A stretch of 64,000 nucleotides of DNA from Cycas panzhihuaensis (lineage: Eukaryota; Cycadophyta): positions 19,468,001 through 19,532,000 of the forward strand of contig CM041465.1 in NCBI GenBank assembly GCA_023213395.1, in the 5' to 3' direction. Positions 10,142-21,489 of this stretch are shown piece after piece. The position numbers were made by a program, and so were the translations under genes. Under the pieces are notes generated by a model. It was given only the letters and a program-made list of their open reading frames with translations, did not search any database and was not told the DNA's origin. Every line of letters starts with the position of its first letter. Position 1 is the first letter of the stretch.

Positions 10142-12340
10142 TCAGTTTCGGTTGCTCTTGGTTTGGGTGTTACGATCATGTTCCCCATGTTTAGGGAACG
10201 GATCCTTGTGAACTGGTTGGTCCAAATTAGGCCGTGAGGCCCGTTTGGGGGAAGAATTGCGTCGAGGGGCATCCTTGGGATGTTGGGCCCTACAATGCGA
10301 ATCGTTGTGGAAGCACTCCCCATGAATGGAGCACCACTTCTTCTCAAGCGGAGGGTCTGACCTTCTCGCTTGAGAGGACTGGGCATTTCCATTCCTAGGG
10401 AGAGGAGCTTGGGTTGTTTGTTGGACTTGTTTATTGGATGTAGGGCACGAAGGAGCCTGAAGCTTGAGCTCCTTCATCGTATGCTCGAATGAGCATATGG
10501 CCGATGTGAGGGGGTCTAAAGTCCTCTCAGTCAGATGAGAGGAAGACCGGGTAGGTTGTGAGGGTTTGGTATCCTTGGTTGGGGGTGGTGCCTCACTACC
10601 GTGAGGGCTTAAGAGGTTTCTTGAGACTAGCTTGGATCTCAATAGCCTCCAACGCCAAACACTTGGCGATCGCAGAGTCGCATGTGGTTGCCCCCATCTT
10701 GAGGACTTCCACTGAACTTCGGGATGAAGTGCGTTGACGAAAAGGTCTCGCTTCAGCTCCTCAGGCAATGTTGCCTTAGTGGAATGAAGCAAGTCGTGAA
10801 ATCGCTGCACAAAGTCACAATTCATCTCATCGTGACCTTGTTTGAGCGAAAGAAGTGACTTCATCCCACTCTCAAATGGATGGGCTACATCAAAATAGTT
10901 GACGAACTCGTCCACAAATTGCTGGAATGAATGGAGAGAATGGGCAGGGAGACGGTAGAACCACTTGAGGGCATCGCCCTGCAAGGATCACGGGAATAAT
11001 TTCATTAAAATGTGGTCGTAAGCCCAGTAATTGATGCATGCCATAGAAAAACTATGCACATGCTCTGTCGGGTCTTGCGACGAAGTTCCATCGAATTTAG
11101 GAACTTCAGGGGGATGAGGCGGCAAATTGGTTCTTAACACCTCAATGGAAAGAGGTGTTGACCTAAAGTCCATGAAGGGCCGTGCCCTTGCCTGGACCGT
11201 AGGGTCAACGAATGTCGTAGTAGGTAATGAACAAGGAGCGAATAGGGGTGGAACACCCATCCTTGCTTGAGGAAACGCCCCTTGCTGAAAAGAGGCATGG
11301 GGGAAGGTGCCTTGGAAGGGAGTCAGGTTCCCTTGTGAAGGCACAATGAATGGGATTGCATTGGATGACGGGCAAGACGGATGTGGAACCAGGTTTTGCC
11401 CATATGGGCCACCCGTAGGTGGAGCGACCCCATATAGGTGTAGCGGATCCATCCCATAAACCGGGAGATGGCTTCCCCTACCCTGCCCCCAAGGCTGAGA
11501 AGTATACCTTGGGAGAACGTAGAAGGAAGCACCAACGTGTTGGTTTTGAGGATGTGTGGGAGCGGATCCCACATGACTAGTGGTCAGAAGGCTAGTAGGA
11601 CCGGCAGGCCTACTAGGAACGGTATGCACCACATTAGGGGATGGCACATTGGTTTGGTTAGGGATGGGTATGCTAACCTTCAATTGAGGGAAAGACACAC
11701 CATGGGGAGATCCTGAAGCACTAGGACCTCAATGAGAAATGGAAGGCGTGACACGTTCCCCCACTACGGGAATAGGAAAGGAGCGGGACACATGCGTAGG
11801 CACAAAGGGATTCGTTGTCAAAGGAAGAGTAGATGAGGATGAGGCATGCGGGGGAGGAGCGGAAGAGGAAGAGGCTCCTCCACGGAGGGCACCCTCAAGC
11901 CATCCAAGACGCTGTTGCAAGCGTGCCGTGCAGCGACACTCGTTGAGAGCTTCAACTACGTCGACGGGAGGGGTTCCTACATACTCGTAAGAGGTAACTG
12001 GGACCTCGAACAAAGTAGGTTCCTCGGAATGCTCCTCATAAGAGTCACCATCTACGTGGCAAGTCTCAAGAGGAGCAGATCCTTCTATGACATGGATAGA
12101 GGGATAGACATCAAGTGAGAGATGTTGGTCACTTGGGTAATAAAGGGGGTCATCACCCTCTTGGGTGGACCCGAAAATAGAGGAAGGAAAAGCATAGGTT
12201 TCTAAGGTGGAAGTGTGGTAGGCCCAATCGGAAGAGTATCCCTCCATAGTCAGATCAGAACCTGACAAAGGAAGAGGGCGATACTCGGAGTCTTCTAACA
12301 ATGGAGGTAGACCGCGTAAATGACGAGAGAAGCGTCGCAT
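10142..12340 (-). pseudogene. A gag
   Basis: The start is ATG at 12338-12340 (MRRFSRHLRGLPPLLEDS), matched in D around G's insertion. The frame runs about 730 codons with stops at 11729-11731 and 10988-10990 and one frameshift near 10720. Capsid motifs include PPEVPKFDGTSSQDP, INYWAYDHILMKLFP and GDALKWFYRLPAHS. The nucleocapsid motif is WCSIHGECFHNDSHC near 10300-10345, a CX2HX4HX4C knuckle. Gln/Pro/Ser-rich sequence lies between the N-terminal part and the capsid. The two stops and the frameshift inactivate it, but it is the best preserved gag of this family in the window. Confidence 0.88.
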
Positions 12341-12493
12341 ACAAAATCAACCAACAATGTTAAGGAAAAAGAGAGGGCGGTAAAGTCACACACGTTGGGG
12401 GCTGCCCAACGAAGAGACCAAAATAGGTATAAAGGATCACAGAAAAGTAGCGAAACCAACGGAAGAGAGCGGAAACTAGCTCCTTTACTGGCA

Positions 12494-12512
12494 GTCCCTA
12501 GTATGGTCACCA
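12494..12512 (-). promoter_or_regulatory. A primer binding site (tRNA not assigned)
   Basis: On the - strand TGGTGACCATACTAGGGAC follows one base after the LTR end (TCCA). D has a similar sequence at 37898-37915. The position and the leading TGG fit a PBS. It is not the initiator Met site used by the other elements, and I cannot name the tRNA with confidence. Confidence 0.65.
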
Positions 12513-12513
12513 G

Positions 12514-14368
12514 TGGACGCACGTCTACGGGATAGCTACCTAACTAATAGGTGTGGTGAGAGTGGGTGATGATATGATCGAAGGAGAGACCTATGAGGAA
12601 AGTAATTACCACACAGAGCACCCCGTGCACCGCAGTGCGAGTTTGGGACCTGCAATGGAATATGGCTACTAAAAAGTGATCCTCCACCACTTTGAACAAA
12701 GGGTGAAAAGGCGTAGGATTAGCCTGGGTTGACCTAGGGACAGGATCCTCCCACCCTTGGATGGCCGGAAGGGGAAGGAGAAGATCCAAGAAAATAGATC
12801 AAGGGTGTGCCTAAACAAGCCAACTGGGTACACGAGTAACACGGGAAGCAAGGAGCTTGTGAGGCTGAGGAGAGGAGGAAAGGTGAAAGGGCGGTTCCTA
12901 TAGCCTTTCCTACGGGTAACAAAGATGCATGTAATAAGACAAATAAAGCATAACCAAAAACAAGATCAAATTCCTTTTTGTTTTCCAATGTGTTAATTAC
13001 TAAGAAAAAGTTCAAAAGGAAAGAGTAGGGTGGAATAAGTCATGCACCTGGACCGAGAGTGTGCGTGCCAAGGACAGCACGAGGTAAGAGGGAGGTTTTG
13101 GGGGGCTTAGAGCCACTTGAGGAGCGTGGAAGGTGGTACGGAATCCACCCAGCTCCTTCCCAAAGCCTATGCCAACCCTCAATGCCGCTGCCTTGAGCAA
13201 CAAACGCAGGTAAGAGGCACAATGATAGTGGTAAAACAGCCCACTAACAAGAGGAAAACCAAACTCATAAGGACAAGCAAGGAGCGAGCAAGATGGAACA
13301 TCAATATCACAAGAAAAGCAATTCAAATCAAGAAATACCTGAGTAGGAGAGGCAAGAGGCTTGCCTTAGCCAAGAGCTGGCAAGGAGGGGCTAAGAAATC
13401 AGCCTAGATCTGTGGTATAGCAGGTTTGAGGCCCTGCTAAGGGAGCTAGAAGGAGAACACCTGCACTTGAAACACTTGAAGGCTACCCGGGGCAAGAGTC
13501 TGCTGAAATCCCTCCAAGGAGCCCTCTCCAAGGTGTGTGAGGGGCTGGGAAGATGTCCTAGCCACATCGAAGGAGAGCTGGGCGCTGTAGAAGAGACACA
13601 GGGCCTGTGGTAGCAGCGGAGCAGCGGAGGAGAGCAGAGCATAGCGTTGTTTCCTTGAGGAGCAATTCCAAAAGTGAGCAAAAAAGTTCTCAAAAATGAG
13701 TAGATCATGCCTTAAGTACCCAACCCAAACCCTAAAGCGAGTGATTAGGGCAAGGCTGGGAGAGAGTTAAGTCGCGAGCCATGGGGCAGTTTCGCAATAA
13801 ATGTGAAATTGCCATGGCAGATTTTAAAAAATAAATTAGAACAGTCGTACCGCCGCAAACTCCGCGGTACCGTGAATATTCTGGTGGTACCGCAAAAATT
13901 CTAGCGGTACGAACCCAGAGGCAAAAACAGGCCCGGCCAGCCAACCTAGGCTGGGGGCAAATGACAAAAAGGGCCAATGGGGGGCTAAGACACCTACCCG
14001 GGGGCAAACAAGCCAACAAACAGGTCCAATAGAGTAAAAACAAGGCTCAAACAGTGTGGCAAGTCAACCAAGCGATGACGAGTCATCACATGGGCAAAGG
14101 TGGCACAAACCTAGTGGATCTTGAAGCGAGGAGGGTAGATGCGGGAAGTGAAGTGGCCACCAGGGTGCTACACTCGCTGGGAGTGTGCCCCTGCTATAGT
14201 CGTCATAGGCTAAAATAAGTGTAGACGAGGACAAAGTCACCTACAGAGCCACACACATGCAGACATGCAAGCAGACACTCATCAAAAGAAAGCGATGATA
14301 ATGCAAGAAACATACCTACACTTACCTAAGTCGGTGGTTCCATATCCATTCCCGGAAGCCGGGAAATA
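12514..14368 (-). repeat. A 5' LTR
   Basis: On the - strand it begins TATTTCCCGGCTTCCGGGAA (first base normally TG) and ends TCCA. Blocks match D's LTR: the start with GACTTAGGTAAGT, the 20-bp repeat block, and the CCCTAATCACTCG block followed by a TTGGGT segment. At 1855 bp it is much shorter than the 3.2-kb LTRs of C and D, with CpG-rich sequence. Its right edge touches C's gag. Confidence 0.8.
13841..13912. repeat. Four 20-bp units with GGTACC cores in A's LTR
   Basis: GTAC occurs at 13847, 13867, 13887 and 13907, exactly 20 bases apart, mostly within GGTACCG. Matching, more decayed units with the same 20-base spacing are present in C's LTR (26176 and 26196) and both D LTRs (35188 and 35208; 61823 and 61843). 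Confidence 0.85.
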
Positions 14369-16520
14369 GCCCCTAACTAGTGCTTTCAAGCTACTAGCCT
14401 CCAATTACATCCTAAGTGTCTAGATGATATCCTACAAATCATAGAGCTTCCTTCTTCCACATTTGCACTGCCTCATCCATCCCGTTCAAATCCCTTACCT
14501 ACAACGAGAGAATCCCTCATTGCATCTTCTTCTCCTTATGGTCTATATTCCTTAAGGACCACCCAAGGCATACCCTCTTCCCAACTTGGGTTGAGCATGC
14601 CTCCCTCTAGCTAAACAACTATGCCCCAACTGACTATAGTCTATCCTCCTCCCATTAAATATAGGGGGGACCTATGCATACCCCTACTTCTAGCTGCATT
14701 GGGTTGATCCCTGTGTATACCCAAGCTCAACCTAGGGATCCTTCCTTTTACGGGTCCCCGGGATATACTTCCCAATAATAGGAGTATGGTAAAGGGAATT
14801 TCCTTCTTGTATATGCAGTAGATCCTTTGCATTTGTACGACGTCGCATCACCTACAGGCAGCCCATATAGGAAAAATCTGATTCTACACCCTTGTATTCC
14901 ATCATCTTACTCTCCTTCTTATGTGGAGCCTTCATAAGGAGGATAAGCCCCCTCCTAAGGCACCTCCTCTCAAGTCCCCTTTCAATAAGGGGCATATCCT
15001 TAAGGAGGGATGGGTCCCTCATATCCATCCGCTTCTCTCCTAATCCCTTCAAATGTGGGATTTGTTTGCTTCCATCAAATAGGAGGAAATGTGTATACGC
15101 TTCTAAACTAAGTCTCTTAGGGAGGATTCAGGAAACCTTGCCCACAACCTCCTCTATCTTTTGTTGATCCTATGGTCCAATCAAGGGAATGCCCCTTCAT
15201 GGATTATAGATCAACCCCTCTATCCATCAAGGCACTAAGAACTAACTTACTGCCTCACCCTCTTGAGGTGTCTAAATTTGATGGGACCCATTCACAAGAC
15301 CCAACATAGCACATTAGAAATTTTTCTATGACGTGCATTGATTATTGGGCATACGACCATATCCTAATAAAACTCTTTCCACACTCTCTCTAAGGTGATG
15401 CCCTCTAATGGTTCTATCACCTTCTAACATACTCTATCCACTCATTCCAACAACTTGTTGATGAATTCGTCAATTATTTCGATGCAGGTCATCCTTTCGA
15501 GATCAGAATGAAGGATCTCTTATCTCTTAAACAAGATCACGATGAGATGAATCGTAACTTCATAAGACACTTCTACAATCTTCTCTACTCCATAAAGGCA
15601 ACCTTGCCTAAGGATTTAAAGAGAGATCTCTCTATTAATACCCTTCACCCTAAAGTCTATGTTGAAGTCCTCAAGATAGGGGTGATGACATGTGAATTTT
15701 CCATAGCCAAGCACTTAGATTTTGAAGCCATTGAGATTCAAACAGGTCTCAAGAAGCCTCTTAGGTCCTCACAATGGCATGAGGCACCTCCTCCACCTCA
15801 TGATACCAAAATCTAACAGCCTCTTAGGTTTTCATCCCATTTGACAAAGAAGACCTTAGACCCCTTGACTTCTGTTATACATTCTTTTGAACGTACGATG
15901 AAGGAGCTTAAACTCTAAGCCCCTTCATTGCCTACTTCCCATAAATATGTTTACAATACTTCTCAAGCGGCACCCTTTAAGGGTGGTAATACCTAATCTT
16001 CTCAAATAAGGAAGACGAATTCTTCCTTAGAGAAGAAGTGGTGTTTTATTCATGGGGAATGCTTTTACAAGGACTTATAATGTAGGACCCAACACCCTAA
16101 GGCTATCCCATAACATGACTCTTCCCCTAAGCAGGCATCTAAACCCAATCTAGTCCAACTCGTCTATAAGGATCCTTTCCCCAAACATGAGGAACATGAT
16201 CACAACACCCAATAAAAGGGCAACTAAAATAGAGGAAGATATCCTAACCCTTGCCCCTTACAAGCTAAAGGGAAGGGTGTAAGGAACTCTTCCTCTTCTT
16301 CAGGTTCTCCCAACCACTGAACTCCTTCCCCCTCTTGATCCCAAAACAAAGGAAAGAGAGTCATTCAAATACTTAAGACCAAACCCTTATATACCTTGAC
16401 CTGGTCCCAAGTAGCTAAAGAAGCAATATGTGCTTCTTCTTCTGCTCCTCATCTTGATCCTCCTTTGAAAATCCCTCCTCCAGAAAACCCCACGCTTCCT
16501 AAGACCATTCCCATGTGCCC
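14369..16520 (+). pseudogene. C gag (lacks N-terminus)
   Basis: It starts inside gag at a place matching D 51225-51260 and A near 11920. Capsid motifs follow: KFDGTHSQDP near 15265, IDYWAYDHILIKLFP near 15335-15375, FVNYFDAGHPFE, LLSLKQDHDEMN and LYSIKATLPKDLKRDL. The knuckle reads WCFIHGECFYKD near 16040-16070 with a stop before the last Cys. The frame from 15230 to about 17440 is continuous apart from stops, nearly all TAG or TAA at Gln or Trp positions. A basic, Ser-rich segment leads into protease. Confidence 0.85.
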
Positions 16521-17880
16521 CAGTCATTATGATTTTTGAAGGGCACTTCCCCAACCCATCACGAAGGGGAAGCCCTTCTCCATTGTTGAGAAGCTTCACA
16601 CCGTGGTCATGGGGATGTCCATGATAAATATATTGAGAAGCTATCCTGAGTAATGCACTTTTCTCCTAGAAACTTTAGGTTTAGTTGATACATCCATTCA
16701 TGCCTTAGGTATTTCCCCAAGTTATGAGCCCATCATCTCATTCAATACCAAAGATCTCCCCCCAACTAGTGACAGGGAATGCTGATGGAACTACCCATTC
16801 ACCATAACCATAGACACACTTGAATGCACCTTTTGAAGGACCATTATAGATAATGGTTCTTCTATCAATGCTATGTCCTTGCACATCATGTAAGAGTTTG
16901 GTATATCAGCTCTCAAACTAGTCCCAAGGCATTCTCAAGGCTACGATGGTAGCAAAAAGACACCCATGGGGTTGGTTTCCATTCCCCTCACTCTCAAGGA
17001 TAAAACCATCTTTGTCAATATCATAGTCCTCAATGCAAACATGGACTACAACCTCTTGTTAAGATGCCCATTGCTCAACCAAATAGTAGCGATGTGCTCA
17101 TCCCATTGGGGGCAACTTAAATTTGTCCATGAGAGGTGAATGAAGTTTGTTCCTCAGAAGCCTCCTCCTACCAAATAACCCTATCAATTCTAGCAGGGAG
17201 TTTGTGACCAAAGAAAGGGTGATCATGGCCCATCCACCCATGCTTTCGCTTGTTCTATCAACATTCTTGGTTCACCTTACCTGAACGAAGGCCCTTCCCC
17301 TTCTTCCTCAAACCTTACCCATTTCACCCCTATTGGTATGGGGAGTTATAAGTACCTCACTGTTCTTAGCAATGACGAGTCTAACAGTGAGGATGAGGAC
17401 CTCCCTCATCCCATATCCCTCCTAAACACCAATAGGAGGCACTCTCTCATTTCAGGTCTCGACCTGAAACCTCTTCCGTTGAGGAGTTGATCCCTCCTCT
17501 CGAGTTGCATGTCATTGCTCCTGCCTCTCATGTGATCTCTCATGTCACCTCATATTCCACTTTATCATTCTCCACAGGTGATGAGATGGGGGAACCTCTT
17601 ATCATCTATCATGAGAGGTCACCCTCTGACTCTTCTGAAGAGTCCCTTGATTACATTGAGTAGTGGGTTGACCATTACGATCCCACCGCTCTTTTTACTC
17701 CTAACCCCTCATCTTCTTGAAGCATGATTATCCATGGGATAGATTGCTTTGAGGATGATGAGGCCTCACTAGGGCACTTAGTAGGCTCCATGACCCATCT
17801 CTCTCTTGTTCACCATAAACTTGGTCACTAGAAGATCTTAGCCATCAATCCACCCTTAGATGACCTAAACCTATCTTCTT
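16521..17880 (+). pseudogene. C protease and protease-RT linker
   Basis: KGKPFSIVEKLHTV and MSMINILRSYPE precede the active-site loop IIDNGSSINAMSL near 16845-16885, then GYDGSKKTPMG and MDYNLLLRCPLLNQ near 17041-17085. The linker contains ACSINILGSPYLNEG, GMGSYKYLTVLSNDES and an acidic stretch. A frameshift lies at about 17460. The catalytic Asp is present. The layout is identical to A 9830-8900 and D 53400-54730. Confidence 0.82.
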
Positions 17881-17885
17881 CTTCT

Positions 17886-18935
17886 TTGCCCCCTCTTATT
17901 GATCAAGCCCCCTTTCACTTCGAGGAAGGGAATTCCATGTGCATGGGGGAAACCAAGGACATCATCCTTACTCTTGGTAAAGTCATCAAGGTGGGAGTGG
18001 AATATTTCCCTAACAAAATGAAGGAATACACCCTTCTTTTCCAAGAATTTTGTGATGTTTTCACGTGGGAGTACTTTAACATGAAGGGGATAGACCCTTC
18101 TATTTTCACCCACAACCTCACTACCATTCTAGGTGCTCACGTTATGTGGAACAAGCAGTACCTTCTTCACCCAAAATGTTCAGTTGCCATAAATATGGAA
18201 GTTAAGAAACTCCTAGATGCAGGGTTAATCACTTCCATCGACTACCCCAAGTGGGTGTCCAACATTGTTCCTATTGTTAAAAGGAACAAGATGATTTAGA
18301 TATGCATTAACTTTCATGACATAAACAATGCATGTCCTAAAGATAACTTTCCTCTCCACTTAATCGATCAGATTATTAATCGAATGGCTAGATTTGAAGT
18401 CCTATCCTTAATGGATGGCTTCTTGGGATATAACCAAATCTAGATCTTCCCTAAAGACCATTATAAAATGGCCTTCACCACTCCTTAGGGAACCTTTGCT
18501 TATAAGGTGATGCCCTTTGATCTCAAGAATGTAAGCACCACTTATCAAAAGGCAATGCAATTTGTCTTTCATGACCTTATTAATAAAACCCTTAAGGTTT
18601 TCATGGATGACATGATGGGCCTTTCGAATATAAGGGCCCACCATCCTAGTGATTTGTGAGCCATCTTCACATGATGTTGTAAATATTATATAAGCCTAAA
18701 TGCTCTTAAATATATGTTTGTTGTGACAACTAGTAAACTCCTTGGTTTCCTTATTTTGAAATAAGGAATCCAAATTGACCTTGACAAAGTCAAGGCCATC
18801 CTTAACATGTCACCTCCCAAGACCTAAAGATAAATCAAGTCGTTCTTGGGTAGATTATGTTTTCTTAGGTGTTTCTTAGTGAACTTCGCCATAAATGTTA
18901 AGCCTCTCACTAACTTGTTGAAGAAAGGGTCCCCA
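17886..18935 (+). pseudogene. C reverse transcriptase
   Basis: Tat-type N-terminal part (LLFQEFCDVFTWEYFNMKGIDPS in pieces), then LHPKCSVAINMEVKKLLDAG, WVSNIVPIVKRN, a stop, ICINFHDINNACPKDNFPL, FEVLSLMDGFLGYNQI, MAFTTP, a stop, and GTFAYKVMPF. The catalytic motif is FMDDMM at 18600-18617, intact. RT connection motifs (SKLLGFLIL, IKSFLGRLCFLRCFLVNF) follow. At least eight stops lie in a single frame, so the protein is not made, but all core blocks are still visible. Confidence 0.9.
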
Positions 18936-19400
18936 TTTGTTTAGTCTATGAAGGCCCAAGAAGCCTTCAAGGAGCTCAAGGGAGCCCTGACTTCTACTCT
19001 AACTTTGGCATCCCCTCTCTTTGATAGGCCTTTCATCCTTTATACCTTCACCACTAATGAATCCTTGGGTGCCATGCTTGCCCAGGAGAATGACTCAGGA
19101 ACTGAGAAAGCTATTTATTTCATTAGTTGCACCCTAGTTGCCATTGAGCTTAATTACTCTGCTGCCAAAAAAAGAATTCCTCTCCTTGGTATACTCTACC
19201 AAGAAGTTCAGGCACTACTTACTCAAAAACACTACTCAAGTGATCATTCAGTTTGATCCTTTGAGGTATTTGCTAACCCGATCTAACCTAACAAGTGGGA
19301 CTGGCAAGTGGACCATCCTCCTTCAAGAATTTGATCTACAGATTATTAATAAGAAATCGAAGAAAGGGATGGTGGCTACTGAATAACTAGCTGACACCCC
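18936..19400 (+). pseudogene. C RNase H (ordinary gypsy type)
   Basis: FDRPFILYTFTTNESLGAMLAQEN begins near 19021; the first catalytic position, normally Asp, is Asn (19056-19058). ELNYSAAKK corresponds to the Glu block, here damaged by a frameshift near 19165, and FDPLRYLLTRSNLTSGTGKW to the next Asp block. D shows the same Asn, so the change predates the split of C and D or happened twice. A second, archaeal-like RNase H lies far downstream at 24727. Confidence 0.82.
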
Positions 19401-19479
19401 CATCCCAAACTTCTCTAATGTTCCTATTGATAATTCCTTACCTTACAAACCTATTTTTACTATTCAAAACTCATCTTCC

Positions 19480-20749
19480 CATCCATTGACCAATAGTGAG
19501 TAGTATGGGGATATTATGCGATACCTCACTAAGTAGCAGTAGTATCATCCCGATGTTAGCGACAAGGTTAGGTCACGTATTCAGGCCACTGATAGGCAGT
19601 ACTTCCTCATGGAAGAGGTATTGTATAGAAGGTCTTTCAATGGGATCCTTCTTCGCTGCATCAATCCCAATGAGGTGGGCCAAATACTTTGTGAGTGCCA
19701 TAACGGCATTTATAGGGGCCATTTTGGGGGCCAATCCATGGCCTTAAGGATCCTTCGCATAGGCTATTATTGGTCATCCCTCTTTAAGGACACCTATACC
19801 TATGCCCTCTAATGTCGCTAATGTCAAGAGCAATGCCAACATTATTCATTTACCTTCTGAGGCCCTGCACCTTGTCATATCTCCATGGCCTTTCTCCCAA
19901 TGTGGATTAGACCTCATTGGGACAATAACCCTGCCTTCTTCATCATAGCACAAGTTCATCTTAACTATGATAGAATACTTTACCAAATGGGTTGAATCAG
20001 TCCCTTTATCCTCTACTCCTAGTAATATGATAACTACCTTCATCTACTAGTATATCATTTGTTGATTCGGGGTTCCTGACGTCTTGGTCACAGATAATAG
20101 AACCTCCTTTTATAATAAGGAAATGGATGAACTTTGTGAAAAAATTAAGATATCTCACAAAAATTCTTATCCTTATTACCCCCAAGCCAATGGCCAAATG
20201 GAATCTATTAACAAAACCTTTAGAAACATCCTAAAGAAAATTGTAGCTCAATCTCAAAAGGATTGGTATCTTTAACTTCCTTTCGTTCTTTGGGCATACC
20301 ACACTTCCATCCACATAGCTACAAGGATGATCCCATTCTCCCTTATGTACAAAATTGAGGCAGTCCTCCCATTGGAAGTTGAAATCCCATCATTGCGAGT
20401 TTCCCTTCAGGATCTTGTCAATGAGGAGTACTATCATCATGCCTAACTCTTGGACCTCAAAGCCCTAGACAAGAAATGCTTGGTTGTGTACCAAGTGAAC
20501 CTCACCTCCAAAGCTAGGGCATGAAGGACATATGACAAATGCCTTCGCCCCTACCCTTTGCATCTTGAGGACCATGTCCTCAAGTTGGAATATCTCCATG
20601 ATTGCTTATCCAAATTCAGACCTAAATGGGTTGGTCCTTTCGTCATTCTTAAAAACCTTAATAAAAGGACCTATAGGATCACAACCTTTTAGGGTCTTGA
20701 ATTCAAGAAAGCCATGAATGGTAAGTTCCTAAAGAAATTCTATGTGTGA
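19480..20749 (+). pseudogene. C integrase with GPY/F-type tail
   Basis: The N-terminal part shows YFLMEEVLYRRSFNGILLRC and a damaged zinc finger (CHNGIYRGHFGG, later CQEQCQ with a lost Cys). The catalytic core has GLDLIG near 19908, VTDNRTSF near 20083 and NGQMESINK near 20193, giving all three acidic residues (D, D, E). The tail is SKFRPKWVGPFVILKNL, YRITTF, a stop, GLEFKKAMNGKFLKKFYV, ending TGA 20747-20749. A frameshift lies near 19850. The fold is typical of Tat integrase. Confidence 0.9.
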
Positions 20750-21489
20750 TTGTCCCTACTCATGGGTAGGCCTAGCACACTTCTTCTCTCTGCTCACTCT
20801 GAAATGAGCCTAAACTACCACTCTAAGCATGTCTTTTTTCCACCTAACCATAGGTGGAGTGGTAGCTTAGGGTGGATTTCCTTTCTCTATAGATCCTCCT
20901 ATGGCATCTTTTATTTCCCTCCCGTAGGAAACCCTTCCTCCTAGTTGGGTGTGTGCATTTCTTTCCCTCCCAAGCTCAGAACCGCACCCCATCTAGGACC
21001 GCATGCTTGAGTACCTATACTCTCTTCCCGTTGTCACTTCCTTTGTATATCTACTATGCTCCTTCGATAGATGTACATGGCCCTCCATCCCCTAGCCTCA
21101 TACGTGTCTATCACCTACACTCATGGTGGTCGTGTGTGCCCACTACGAGGGTGCTCTTGTATGAAATGAGGTGTCAGTGCCACCCAAATAAACTGACAAC
21201 AAAAAATCATATAATAATCAACTAAAATTATCATGATGCATAGCCCATTGTGCACTTGTGCATCCATGTCTACATACACATAAGTATATAAACAAATAAA
21301 CAACAAATACACCATTATCATAGATCAAATAGGGTGCCAATCCTATCTATATACAATGAATCATGTCATATAAAATAATATAGTACATCATCCTAGGGAA
21401 GTTGGAATCCTTGCAGGGAGGAGTATAATCATGTGATAATATATAATGACTCCCTGGAGGTCCAGTACTTTTCCAATCAAGACTAATCA
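20750..21489 (+). other. C, conserved non-coding stretch after pol
   Basis: No gene is seen. The sequence is conserved with D 57585-58360 and A 907-480, including GAAATGAGCCTAAACTACCA at about 20801 and a block around ACATGG near 21075. Conservation across three elements shows it is an original part of the family, not a later insertion. Confidence 0.7.

Larger units (their letters stand above)
1..14368 (-). mobile_element. Element A: Tat-like Ty3/gypsy retrotransposon, internally deleted, split by element B
   Basis: The element reads right to left. Its 5' LTR is 12514-14368, followed by PBS, gag, protease and the first part of RT down to 8170. It resumes left of element B at 1053 with the last part of integrase and a 3' region running off the window at position 1. 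Homology to elements C and D continues across gag, protease, the integrase tail and the 3' region, which fixes family and orientation. The middle of pol (most of RT, all RNase H, most integrase) is absent, and the joint lies at B's target site. The right edge abuts C's gag, so A inserted into C. A keeps more CpG and fewer stops than C or D, so it is probably younger. Its 3' LTR and RNase H ORF would lie outside the window. Confidence 0.85.
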
